Positions 35,942 through 44,582 of a DNA stretch of 64,000 nt are shown piece after piece. The stretch comes from Epidermidibacterium keratini (GTDB lineage: Bacteria > Actinomycetota > Actinomycetes > Mycobacteriales > Antricoccaceae), in contig NZ_CP047156.1 in the NCBI RefSeq assembly GCF_009834025.1, positions 186,001 to 250,000 of the forward strand, written 5' to 3'. A model generated the notes under the pieces. That model did no database searches. It was given only the letters and a program-made list of their open reading frames with translations, and was not told the DNA's origin. Made by a program: the position numbers and the translations under genes. The stretch's first letter is position 1; each line of letters starts with the position of its first letter.

Positions 35942-37849
35942 ATGTCTGGGTGGCAGCGTAGCGTCTTTGACGTGGGGAACAACCGGGGGAACGACGACTT
36001 CGAGCAGGTCAGCGACCTGTTCGGCCAGCTCGTCGATGCCCCGGATCTGCTCGACGGTATCGGCGATTTCGAGCTGCCCGACGCGGCTGACGCGCTCGCC
36101 CTGTTGACCAGGATTGGCGAGCGGGTGTTCGCCTACCGGGACGCTATCGCCGGAGCCGAGTTCGAGTCTCCCCACGCCAAGACCGTGCGAGTGGCCGAGG
36201 CGCTGCACCGGCTCGGCGGGACGATCAGCGCAGCGAAGCTGCTCGCTGTCGGGTCCGCGACCACCACCGCTGAGGACATGTTCGACGACCCGGACGCCGC
36301 CGCGAGCGCCCCGCGACCGCATGTTGGCGGTGCGGACCGTGGCGACACGTGGTTGTCGCGTGGGCAGCTCAGCGCGGGCTCCGTCGGTGCGGTTCTCGGC
36401 GTCTCGTCGCATATAGCGCACCGGATGGCCAGCGACGGGCAACGTCTCACCGAGGCGATGCCCCACGCCCGTGTCAAGGCGTTGAACGGCGAGTGGGACG
36501 ACTACCGCCTGCACTTAGCCGTCAGCGGAGCGCGTGGGCTGAGCAAGACCCAGGCAGCCGCGCTCGATGAAGCAGTGTTCCGTCGCGATGACATCGAGGC
36601 GACCGGCCGGTTCCGGTCGCTGATCGAACGCTGGAAGCTCAAGCACGCCGTGAAACCCGAGTCGGAGCAGAAACATAAAGAAGGCATGGACGGCAGGTAC
36701 GTGCGGTTCGGGCCGGTCGACCTGTTCGGAATGCGCGACCTCCACGGCACTCTCCCAGCGGCCCAGGCAACGGCAATCGACCACGCGATCGACGACCACG
36801 CGGCCCAGGCCCCCACCGGCGACCCGCGCACCGACGATCAACGGCGCGCGGACACCTTCATGGCGATGCTGCTCGGACCCGCCGCGCTCTCTCCGGCAGT
36901 CGCCGACCAGTACTCACTACCTACCCCCACGTTCGACCCGGACACCGGATACCCCGTGGTGGATGAGGAGCAGCTCCGGTTGGCCGCTGAGACGTGGGAG
37001 GCGATTCGACTGCTGTGTGCGACCATCGGGCTGACGATCTATCAGCCGCCACGCTCCACCCTTGACATCAGCGTTCCGCTGGCCACCCTGCTCGCGCTGC
37101 GCGCCGGGATCACCCCGGACAGCGGACCACCACACCCACCGGACGACTCCGTGGTGAGCGGCACCGCCCCGCCGCGACCGCCAAAACCCGGTTCGACGGG
37201 AGAAGACTGTCCACAACCAGACGCCGAGCCAAGCCGGGTGTGTCCCCCGCCGGGCAAGTCCACCGAGGCCGAGCGTTCCCAGCCCGAGGGGCTTGCACCC
37301 GATGAGCCACACGACGATCCCGACACGTGCGCGCATCCGGAATGCAGCCCCAGTGTGTTCGAAGACGCTCGTACCCAAACGCGGCGGCACCGGCCCGATC
37401 CGGATCCACGGGCGTGGATCACCGCGATCGGCTACCTCAGCTACTCCCAGCTCGACTGGCTCCTGGGCGGCTGCACCCAGATGCGCCGCATCGTCACCGA
37501 CGATCTCACCGGCGCACCGCTCGACCTCGGACCACTCGTCTACCGTCCGACCGCTGTCATGCGTCGACGTGTTCAAGCGCGCGATCGACACTGCCGATTC
37601 CCCGGCTGCACGCGTCCAGCGATCCGGCTCGACCGCACCGAAAGCGACCTCGACCACACGATCGCGCACCGCCCCGACGGCACCGGCGGACGCACCGCCG
37701 ACGCGTACCTCGCCGTACTGTGCGAAGAACACCACCGACTCAGCCACCAAAGCACCTGGGAACACGTGCTGCACCCCGACGGCGCCATGACCTGGCACAA
37801 CCGGATCCTGCAATTCACCGTGCGCACCACACCCGGCAACACCGGCTAG
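35942..37849 (+). CDS. DUF222 / 13E12-repeat-family HNH endonuclease-like protein
   Basis: 635 residues from the ATG at 35942 (GAGAAG just upstream); the frame runs back to 35813 through the palindrome but that part is not protein-like. The N-terminal DUF222 region is followed by a Pro/Gly-rich, low-complexity linker (about residues 400-500). The C-terminal HNH domain has CRFPGC, DLDHTIAH, a Gly-Gly-x-Thr segment and LCEEHHRL. It differs clearly from the window's first DUF222-HNH gene, so this is not a recent duplication. It is on the plus strand, divergent from pyrR, and is framed by imperfect direct repeats. Function unknown; nuclease activity is inferred from the motif. Confidence 0.9.
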   Translation: MSGWQRSVFDVGNNRGNDDFEQVSDLFGQLVDAPDLLDGIGDFELPDAADALALLTRIGERVFAYRDAIAGAEFESPHAKTVRVAEALHRLGGTISAAKLLAVGSATTTAEDMFDDPDAAASAPRPHVGGADRGDTWLSRGQLSAGSVGAVLGVSSHIAHRMASDGQRLTEAMPHARVKALNGEWDDYRLHLAVSGARGLSKTQAAALDEAVFRRDDIEATGRFRSLIERWKLKHAVKPESEQKHKEGMDGRYVRFGPVDLFGMRDLHGTLPAAQATAIDHAIDDHAAQAPTGDPRTDDQRRADTFMAMLLGPAALSPAVADQYSLPTPTFDPDTGYPVVDEEQLRLAAETWEAIRLLCATIGLTIYQPPRSTLDISVPLATLLALRAGITPDSGPPHPPDDSVVSGTAPPRPPKPGSTGEDCPQPDAEPSRVCPPPGKSTEAERSQPEGLAPDEPHDDPDTCAHPECSPSVFEDARTQTRRHRPDPDPRAWITAIGYLSYSQLDWLLGGCTQMRRIVTDDLTGAPLDLGPLVYRPTAVMRRRVQARDRHCRFPGCTRPAIRLDRTESDLDHTIAHRPDGTGGRTADAYLAVLCEEHHRLSHQSTWEHVLHPDGAMTWHNRILQFTVRTTPGNTG

Positions 37850-37860
37850 CCCGTCACTGC

Positions 37861-37907
37861 TGGACTACTGGGGTACGGCCCGCTGTCGGCCGGCGGAGGT
37901 GATCGAC
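37861..37907 (+). repeat. Right imperfect direct repeat flanking the DUF222-HNH gene
   Basis: Begins TGGACTACTGG 11 bases after the HNH stop and contains GTCGGCCGGCGGAGGT at 37885-37900, identical to 35685-35700, then GATCGAC. Partner of 35659-35706. Confidence 0.55.
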
Positions 37908-37952
37908 GGCGGGAACCTCGACGGGGGTGGCAGGAGCGGCTAGGTTTCGGGC

Positions 37953-38519
37953 ATGTCAATCTCCCGCGAACGAGCACTTGCGCTCATGCCCACCGAGCTC
38001 ACATCGCAGCTGCAGCCGGGCGAGGTGCCGTTGTCGTACGAGCCGGCTCAGCAGTTCGCGCAGGCGGACGCGGTCGGCAAAGGGGCACCGACCCTGGGCA
38101 CTGCGGTGTCATGGGACAGCCTGGGCCTCGTCATCGGCGAACCGCTGCAGGTCTCGCAGGAGTACGTCGGCTCGAAGGTCAGCGGGCTTGGAGCCGGCGG
38201 GGCGCAAGGCTCACTCGGCGACCTCTTCAACCGGGCGCTGTCCACCACCAGCGTCAACCATCTGCTGCTGACCTCGCACCGGTTCGCAGTGACCGGAGGC
38301 ATCTCCAACGGCGCGCTCTCCCTGTCCAGCACCGAGACGATCCTCTTCGCTGTCGACCGACGCGCCGTACTCCGGATTGCCCGCGCCCCAAGGCTTCTGC
38401 AGCGGGCCCGGGTCAAGTTCGACTTCGCCGACGGCTCCTGGGCGATGGCGATGATGGGGATGTTCCTCACCGGAGCCGCCAACCGGCTCATCAGCGCGTT
38501 CGAGCAGCGGCCCGGCTAG
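37953..38519 (+). CDS. Uncharacterised 188-residue protein
   Basis: I do not recognise this family. The protein has no signal peptide and no clear transmembrane helix; a moderately hydrophobic, Ala/Met-rich segment (AMAMMGMFLTGAANRLI) sits near the C-terminus. The middle part, with HLLLTSHRFAVTG and ETILFAVDRRAVLRIARAP, alternates beta-strand-like stretches that resemble a bacterial PH-like fold, but this is only an impression. The ATG at 37953 lacks a good ribosome binding site at normal spacing, and a possible -10 (TAGGTT) is about ten bases upstream, so the transcript could be leaderless. The 3' end overlaps the convergent MFS gene by 29 bases. Confidence 0.65.
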   Translation: MSISRERALALMPTELTSQLQPGEVPLSYEPAQQFAQADAVGKGAPTLGTAVSWDSLGLVIGEPLQVSQEYVGSKVSGLGAGGAQGSLGDLFNRALSTTSVNHLLLTSHRFAVTGGISNGALSLSSTETILFAVDRRAVLRIARAPRLLQRARVKFDFADGSWAMAMMGMFLTGAANRLISAFEQRPG

Positions 38520-39858
38520 GTCCGCTCCCCTCGTCACCCACTGCGGCCAGGTCGCGGCCTTTCGTCTCGGGAGCGGTCGCGACGGCGACCACGGAGATCA
38601 GCGCGCACACGATCAGATAGATCACCACCGGCGTCGTATTGCCGGATGCGCCCAGGAGCGCAGTCGCGATCAGCGGCGCCGGCCCACCGGCGATGATCGA
38701 GGATCCCTGGAAGGCGATCGACGAGCCAGCGAACCGGTAGCGCGTCGGGAACAGCTCGACCAGCCACGCCGCCTCTGGTCCGGCAAGCAGACCGTGCATG
38801 AACGCGCCGACGACCACGCCAAGCGTCAGCAACCCCAAGGAGCTTTGCGCGAGCGCGAAGAAGATCGGCGCCCAGACCGCCAGCCCGAGCGCCGCGGCGA
38901 TCATTACCGGCTTGCGCCCGAGATAGTCGGAGATCCAACCGCCGGCGATCATGCCGATGAACTGCGCCATCGCGGCAAAGAGCACCGCTCGCAGCACGTC
39001 GGGTACGGCGTACCCGATGTACTTCGAGGCGTAGGCGATGACGAAGACCGTGTAGATGTAGAACGCGACGTTCTCGCCGATCCGCGCGCCGAGCCCGTGC
39101 AGGATCATCCGTGGGCTGTGCTTGATCGCCTCGAGGACGCTGGAGCTTTCGGTCTGCTCAAGGTGCCGCTCGGCCTGCTGGAAGACCGGCGACTCCTGCA
39201 CCCCGTAGCGCAGCCAGGCACCGACCAGCAGCAGCGGGATCGCAATGAGGAAGGCGATCCGCCACCCCCATTCGGCAAACTGCTCGGGGCTGACGAGGCT
39301 GCCGATCAGGGTGAGTACGCCGGTCGCCAGCAGCGTTCCCGCAGCGCCGCCAGACTGCGGAAGGGCCGCCCAGCGGCCGCGCTGCTGCGGTTTGGCGTAC
39401 TCGGCGACGAGCGTGACCGCGGCGCCGAACTCACCCCCGAGCGCAAACCCTTGGACAAACCGGAGCACGACCAGCAGGATCGGCGCGGCCAGTCCCCACG
39501 CGGCGTAGTTCGGCAGGAGGCCGATCATCGCCGTCGCCAGCGCGAGGATCAGGTAGGTCGCGATGAGCATCGGCTTGCGGCCGACCCGGTCACCGAGGTG
39601 ACCGAAGAAGACCGCACCGAGGGGCCGCGCGATGAAGCCGACCGCCTGGGTGCCGAGCGCGAGCAAGGTGCCGGTGAATGGCGCTGACTCGGGAAAGAAC
39701 TGACCGGCGAAGATCGACGCCGCGAGCGCGCCATAGATCGCAAAGTCGTACCACTCGAGTACGGCGCCGACCATGCTTCCGGCGAGCGCTCTTTTGAAAC
39801 CGGGCGCCTCCCGCTCGTCGCTGGGCAGCTCGCGCCCGGCCGCTGTTGACTCACTCAT
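38491..39858 (-). CDS. MFS transporter, metabolite:H+ symporter (MHS) family
   Basis: 455 residues, twelve transmembrane segments. The start region GSMVGAVLEWYDFAIYG and FGHLGDRVGRKP (loop 2-3 motif) plus RFVQGFALGGEFGAAVTLVAEYA are strong signatures of the MHS family (shikimate, proline/betaine, citrate or dicarboxylate importers). Substrate cannot be told from sequence. It stands alone on the minus strand, convergent with the unknown gene at 37953 and 85 bases downstream of the SDR gene. Confidence 0.88.
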   Translation of the reverse strand: MSESTAAGRELPSDEREAPGFKRALAGSMVGAVLEWYDFAIYGALAASIFAGQFFPESAPFTGTLLALGTQAVGFIARPLGAVFFGHLGDRVGRKPMLIATYLILALATAMIGLLPNYAAWGLAAPILLVVLRFVQGFALGGEFGAAVTLVAEYAKPQQRGRWAALPQSGGAAGTLLATGVLTLIGSLVSPEQFAEWGWRIAFLIAIPLLLVGAWLRYGVQESPVFQQAERHLEQTESSSVLEAIKHSPRMILHGLGARIGENVAFYIYTVFVIAYASKYIGYAVPDVLRAVLFAAMAQFIGMIAGGWISDYLGRKPVMIAAALGLAVWAPIFFALAQSSLGLLTLGVVVGAFMHGLLAGPEAAWLVELFPTRYRFAGSSIAFQGSSIIAGGPAPLIATALLGASGNTTPVVIYLIVCALISVVAVATAPETKGRDLAAVGDEGSGPSRAAARTR

Positions 39859-39943
39859 GCCCGCCTCCGCCGTGACCGTGGACGGCTATGTCCAATGTGC
39901 GACGCCCGTCACAATGTGAACATACGACGCGAGCGACGCGATG

Positions 39944-40645
39944 TCACTTACGTGACGGGCGCACCGAGACCACTTCGACTGTTGCGTCTTCGGTCGCATC
40001 GACCACCGTACGCACCGCGCGCGCGACCGACTCTGGGCGCAGATACAGCTCTGGCTGGTACGTCGTGCCGTCGTGCTCGACGATCTCAGCCTGCATGTCC
40101 GTGTCGACCTTGCCGGGATGCACCGAGCTGACCCGTACGCCGTACTCGCGCTCCTCCTCGCGGAGCACGTCGGTGAAGGCCCGCAACGCGAACTTCGTCC
40201 CGCTGTAGATCGCATTGCCCGGCGCAGTGAAGAACCCGCTGCCGGAGTTGATCGCCACGACCTGTCCGCGGCGGCGCCGCAGCCCCGGCAGTGCTCGCGC
40301 TGTCAGGTCGGCGACCGCAAACAGGTTGGCCTCAAACGCCTTGCGCCACTGATCGCGGGTGACCTCAGCGACCGATCCCTTGATCGAGATACCCGCGCTG
40401 TGCACGAGCACGTCGAGGTCGGGCAGCGCCGCAGCCGCCGCGGCCAGCGACTCGTCGTCGAGCAGGTCGGCCACGAACGGCTCGGCCGACTCCAGCTCGG
40501 CGCAGGCTGCGGCCGTCGACTCTTCGGACCGGCCGCCGATCAGCAGGTGATAGTCACCCTGCAGCTCGCGGGCGATGGCCAATCCGATGCCACGCGTCGC
40601 GCCGGTAACCAGGGCAGTGGGACGTTCACGATCGACAGGACTCAT
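39944..40645 (-). CDS. SDR-family NAD(P)-dependent oxidoreductase
   Basis: Classical short-chain dehydrogenase of 233 residues. Cofactor motif TGATRGIGLAIA at about residues 14-25, with the following strand ending GGRS, favouring NADPH. Active site: INSGSG (Ser) and YSGTKFAL (Tyr-x-x-x-Lys) near residue 150. Could be grouped with the downstream MFS gene on the same strand. Divergent from the ykoFEDC operon. Substrate unknown. Confidence 0.87.
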   Translation of the reverse strand: MSPVDRERPTALVTGATRGIGLAIARELQGDYHLLIGGRSEESTAAACAELESAEPFVADLLDDESLAAAAAALPDLDVLVHSAGISIKGSVAEVTRDQWRKAFEANLFAVADLTARALPGLRRRRGQVVAINSGSGFFTAPGNAIYSGTKFALRAFTDVLREEEREYGVRVSSVHPGKVDTDMQAEIVEHDGTTYQPELYLRPESVARAVRTVVDATEDATVEVVSVRPSRK

Positions 40646-40726
40646 GCGCCCACCCTAGCCAGCCAAAACCACGCGCGATCCGGGTCGGGTACGGCGCACC
40701 GCCGCCGCGCGGCATATGCTGAGCAC

Positions 40727-40823
40727 AGACCCCCGGGGAGCGCAGCAAGCGCTGAGAGTGCGGAGATTCCGCAGACCCGATGTACCTGATCCGGTTAGCA
40801 CCGGCGTAGGGAGCAGGGCGCCG
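40727..40823 (+). promoter_or_regulatory. TPP (thi-box) riboswitch
   Basis: Conserved THI-element parts are present in order: CGGGGAGC, then GCTGAGAGTG at 40751-40760, ACCC at 40775-40778, CCTGATCCGGTTAGCACCGG and GCGTAGGGA ending at 40812. The element lies about 60 bases upstream of ykoF and should switch off the ykoFEDC transporter when thiamine pyrophosphate is plentiful. A possible -10 (TATGCT) is at 40715-40720. The short distance to the start codon suggests translational control. Confidence 0.93.
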
Positions 40824-40881
40824 CAGCGCATCAAGCGCACGCGGTTCTCCAACGTCATCCGTGGGTTTGGGATGGCACCAC

Positions 40882-41553
40882 ATGAGCGACAATCCAGCCC
40901 CACCAGCAGATCTCGGCGCGCCGGCCGATCCGGGCGAGTTCGGAATCGGGCTGCGCTACAGCCTGCACCCGGCCAGCGACGACTTCGTCGACGTCATCCT
41001 CGGCGCGATCGCCGCGACCGAGCAAGCCGGCCTCAGCGACGGACTCACCGTCCAGACCGACGAGGTCAGCACCCTGGTGCGCGCGACCCGAGCACCTGCC
41101 GAACAGCTGCTCGCGGCGTACCTCACCCGCACCGTCGCCGAGGCGACCGCCCGGATGAATGGCGGACACCTGGTCTCCCATGTCCTCTTCTCACGTGGTT
41201 GTCCGGGCGAGATCACTTGCGAGATAGGCGATCTCGCTCCGCCGGAAGTCTCACCGGTCGCTCTCGAACCGACCGGAGTCGACGCCGTCGCACAGTGGTC
41301 GCTCTACCCGCTGATGGATGGCGGCAGCGCCCACGGCCCCCACCTTGCACCGATCGAACGCGCCATCGAGCAGGCCCGCGCTGCCGACGTACGCGTTGAG
41401 GCATCGAACTTCTCCACGCGGTTGCGCGGCGACCTTGCCGCAGTGATCGCCACGATGACCGACGCCTGGGCCGGTGTCGGGACCGAGATCCCGCACGTCG
41501 TCACGCACGCCACCATCTCCATCAACTCCCCCTCCCCCAAGGAGCAGTCATGA
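40882..41553 (+). CDS. ykoF: YkoF-family thiamine/HMP-binding protein
   Basis: 223 residues from ATG 40882 (GGGATGG upstream; an in-frame GTG at 40861 is an alternative). YkoF proteins bind thiamine or its hydroxymethylpyrimidine precursor in the cytoplasm. Two tandem repeats are visible, each beginning with a segment like FGIGLRYSLHPASDDFVDVILGAI and later GVDAVAQWSLYPL...IERAIEQA. First gene of the riboswitch-controlled ykoFEDC operon; its stop overlaps the ykoE start (ATGA). Confidence 0.9.
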   Translation: MSDNPAPPADLGAPADPGEFGIGLRYSLHPASDDFVDVILGAIAATEQAGLSDGLTVQTDEVSTLVRATRAPAEQLLAAYLTRTVAEATARMNGGHLVSHVLFSRGCPGEITCEIGDLAPPEVSPVALEPTGVDAVAQWSLYPLMDGGSAHGPHLAPIERAIEQARAADVRVEASNFSTRLRGDLAAVIATMTDAWAGVGTEIPHVVTHATISINSPSPKEQS

Positions 41554-42179
41554 CCGAGTACGCCCCCACCGAGTCCGGGCCGCGTCAGCGGCGCACCGAG
41601 AGCCGCGGCTGGACGCTGCGCGACCTCGTCCTCATCGCCGTACTCGGCGCGGTCTTCGGCTTCCTCTACTACGCGCTCGTGCAGGCGTGGGGTGCCCTCT
41701 CGGTTGCCATGGGGCCCTCCGGCGACCTCGCCCAAAACATCCTTTGGGGTGGCTGGCTTATCGTCGCGCCGCTGGCTCTCTACATCACCCGCCGTCCCGG
41801 CGCGGGGATTGTCGCCGAGGTGCTCGCCTCGATCATCGAGGTCGTGATCCTCGGCTCGCCCGTCGGTCCGCGACTGCTCCTCACCGCGCTCGTGCAGGGT
41901 GTCGGCAGCGAGGCGATCTTCGCGATCACCCGCTACCGCCGCTGGAGCATGCCGATCTTTGCGCTGTCGGGACTCATCGGTGGCGCGACCATCTTTGTCT
42001 ACGAGGCGTTCCTGCTGGGGTGGTGGGGTCAGAGCATCCTGCTCCTCCGGCTCGGGATTCACCTCGTGAGCTGCCTCGTCATCGGCGGCATCCTGGCCAA
42101 GGCGATCGGCGATCTGCTGCTGGCCACCGGAACGCTGGACAACTTCGCGATCGGGCGGGCTGCCCGTGGCCGCCGCTGA
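41550..42179 (+). CDS. ykoE: ECF transporter substrate-binding membrane (S) component YkoE
   Basis: 209 residues, about five to six hydrophobic helices (for example LVLIAVLGAVFGFLYYAL and LIVAPLALYITRR). As the S component it captures thiamine or hydroxymethylpyrimidine for import. Good ribosome binding site AAGGAG. Translationally coupled to ykoF; overlaps ykoD by 14 bases. Confidence 0.9.
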   Translation: MTEYAPTESGPRQRRTESRGWTLRDLVLIAVLGAVFGFLYYALVQAWGALSVAMGPSGDLAQNILWGGWLIVAPLALYITRRPGAGIVAEVLASIIEVVILGSPVGPRLLLTALVQGVGSEAIFAITRYRRWSMPIFALSGLIGGATIFVYEAFLLGWWGQSILLLRLGIHLVSCLVIGGILAKAIGDLLLATGTLDNFAIGRAARGRR

Positions 42180-43809
42180 ACCATTGCTGTCAGCACGTGG
42201 ACTCGCCGTCCAGTTTCCCGGCGCTGATCGGCGTACGCCGGCGCACCTCGACCTGCGCGTCGCGCCGGGTGAGCGGATATTGATGCTGGGGCCATCGGGA
42301 TGCGGCAAGTCGTCGCTGCTGAAGGCGATCGCCGGCGTCATCCCGGACATCATCGACGGCGACGTGTACGGCGAGCTAGAGGTCGCCGGGCTCGACCACC
42401 TCACGTCCGATGTCGCCAAGATTGCTGACGTGGTCGGTTATCTCGGCCAGGACCCACTCGATCAGATCGCCCTTCCTCGCGTCGATGACGAGGTCGCGTT
42501 CGGCCTGGAGAACGCCGGACGACCCATCGACGAGATCACCGATCGGGTGCACTCGGCCCTCGCCGATGTCGGCGCCGAGACGCTGGCCGCACGCGACACC
42601 GCGACGCTGTCCGGCGGACAGCTCCAGCGCGTCGCGCTCGCTGCCGTCCTTGCCCGCCGTCCGCGGCTGCTGCTGGCAGACGAACCGACCGCGATGCTGG
42701 ATCCGGCCGCAGCCTCAGCAGTGCACAACCTGCTGCTGCACAGGGAGTCCGCGGATCGCGCCATCGTGGTCGTCGACCACCGACTCGATGACGTGTCGTC
42801 GTTGCCGGAGCGACTCGTCGTACTCGACGCCGACGGCCGGGTGCTCGCCGACGGCCGCACTCGCGACGTGATGATCTCCGCGGCCGAGCCGATCGCGGCG
42901 AGCGGCAGCTGGCTGCCACTTGGCATCGAGGCGGCGCGCGCGCTCGGGCGGCCACCGACCGACGCCGACCTGGAGGCGCCGGAGGTGGCGCTCGATGACC
43001 TCGCCACAATACTTCCTAGCAATATCAGCGATCCTGACCGACGAACCGGCGAAGTTGTCATCGATGCGCGCAATGCCGCCTTCGGCCCCGCAGGCCGTCG
43101 CAACGCCCAGAAGCCGCTGGTAGCTGGGATCGACCTGCAGCTTCGTCGCGGCGAGGTCACTGCGATCATCGGTGCTAACGGAAGTGGCAAGACGACCTTG
43201 TTGTCCGGGTTAGCGGGGCTGAGCCCGACGCTCGACGGTGAGGTACGACGCGACGGGCACGTCGGTCTGGTCTTCCAGTTTCCCGAGCGGCAGTTCCTGG
43301 CCCGCACGGTCGCGCAGGAGATCGAGTACGGCGCACGCTCACCGGAATCCGTCGAGCAGGCGCTTGCCGAGTTCGACCTTGATGTCGTCCGCGAGCGCAA
43401 CCCGTTTGCGATCTCCGGCGGTCAGCAGCGGCGGCTCTCCATCGCGGCCGTGGCGGTGACCGAGCCGGCGGCGATCCTGCTGGACGAGCCGACGTTCGGC
43501 CAAGATCGCCGCCATGCCATCGAGCTCGCCGCGACCATCCGCGGGCTCGCCGATCGCGGCTTCGCGGTCGCGATCGTCACCCACGACCTGCGTCTTGCGG
43601 CATGGCTGGCCGATCAGGTCGTCGTCCTGCGCCATGGCGAGATCGCGATGTCAGGTGCGACGCAGTCCGTGCTGCGTGACGTCGCTGCGCTCCGTGCCGC
43701 TGGGTTGGCACCGTCACGCCTGCTGCGCTGGTGGGCCGAACACCGGGCCGTCGACCTGCGATCGGTGATCGACGTACTGCACGGTGATCTCATTGGCGCG
43801 GTGCGATGA
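42166..43809 (+). CDS. ykoD: ECF transporter duplicated ATPase component YkoD
   Basis: 547 residues with two ABC ATPase domains in one chain. First domain: Walker A GPSGCGKSS, signature LSGGQLQR and Walker B LLLADEP. Second: GANGSGKTT, ISGGQQRR and ILLDEP. It powers import by the YkoE/YkoC membrane complex. GTG start at 42166 inside the end of ykoE; overlaps ykoC as ATGA. Confidence 0.93.
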   Translation: MAAAEPLLSARGLAVQFPGADRRTPAHLDLRVAPGERILMLGPSGCGKSSLLKAIAGVIPDIIDGDVYGELEVAGLDHLTSDVAKIADVVGYLGQDPLDQIALPRVDDEVAFGLENAGRPIDEITDRVHSALADVGAETLAARDTATLSGGQLQRVALAAVLARRPRLLLADEPTAMLDPAAASAVHNLLLHRESADRAIVVVDHRLDDVSSLPERLVVLDADGRVLADGRTRDVMISAAEPIAASGSWLPLGIEAARALGRPPTDADLEAPEVALDDLATILPSNISDPDRRTGEVVIDARNAAFGPAGRRNAQKPLVAGIDLQLRRGEVTAIIGANGSGKTTLLSGLAGLSPTLDGEVRRDGHVGLVFQFPERQFLARTVAQEIEYGARSPESVEQALAEFDLDVVRERNPFAISGGQQRRLSIAAVAVTEPAAILLDEPTFGQDRRHAIELAATIRGLADRGFAVAIVTHDLRLAAWLADQVVVLRHGEIAMSGATQSVLRDVAALRAAGLAPSRLLRWWAEHRAVDLRSVIDVLHGDLIGAVR

Positions 43810-44579
43810 AGCTCGCGCCGCGACTCAACCCGAGCGTCAAGCTGCTGGTCCTGCTGGCGATCAGCCTGGCGCTGCTGCCGGTGTTTGACCCGTGGACCCC
43901 GACCATCGTCTACGCGGTGCTGCTTGCCGCGACGCTCGCCGACCGCAGCGTGCCGCTGCGCACGCTCGCGCTCGGACACCTCCCGTTTGCGGTGTTTGCG
44001 ATCGGCCTGGTACTGGTCAACACGCTGACCCGCTCGGGTACGACGCTGGCCACCTTCGGACCGCTGCACTTCTCGCGGGAGGGGCTGGCGATCGGGATCG
44101 CCCTGGCAATGCGTACCTTCGTCGCGGGCATCGGGGTGATCCTGCTGGTGCGCACCACCGCGCCGCCGGCGTTCATCGACAGCCTGCGGCAAAACCTGCG
44201 CGTGCCCACCCGCGTGTGCTTCGCCGTACTCGCCGGCTACCGGATCCTGCAGGAGCTGCCTGAGCAGTGGCGCACGCTGGTCAACGCCCACGCGGTACGC
44301 CGCCCGCACGCCCGGCGGCGTGACGGTACGCCGAAGGTGCCGCTCTCGTTTGCCCTGCGGGCTGCGGTGTCGCTGCTGGCGGTGGCGATCCGTCGCGGTG
44401 AGCGCCTGACGATCACGATGGAGACGCGCGGGCTCGGTCGCGGTGCGCGGACCAGCTGGCGGCCACAGCGGGTGCGGACCATCGACCTGACGTTTGCCGC
44501 GATCGCCGTACTCGTCGTCGGCGGTGTCATCGCGCTGACCGCCAGCCCCGGACTGCTGCGCAGCTTCGGCGCGCTCTGA
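43806..44579 (+). CDS. ykoC: ECF transporter transmembrane (T) component YkoC
   Basis: 257 residues with several hydrophobic helices (LVLLAISLALLPVF and LTFAAIAVLVVGGVIALTA among them). The cytoplasmic coupling segments with Ala-Arg-Gly type motifs (METRGLGRGA, VNAHAVRRPH) contact the YkoD ATPase. Last gene of ykoFEDC; convergent with nusB, whose stop is four bases away. Confidence 0.9.
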   Translation: MKLAPRLNPSVKLLVLLAISLALLPVFDPWTPTIVYAVLLAATLADRSVPLRTLALGHLPFAVFAIGLVLVNTLTRSGTTLATFGPLHFSREGLAIGIALAMRTFVAGIGVILLVRTTAPPAFIDSLRQNLRVPTRVCFAVLAGYRILQELPEQWRTLVNAHAVRRPHARRRDGTPKVPLSFALRAAVSLLAVAIRRGERLTITMETRGLGRGARTSWRPQRVRTIDLTFAAIAVLVVGGVIALTASPGLLRSFGAL

Positions 44580-44582
44580 TGC

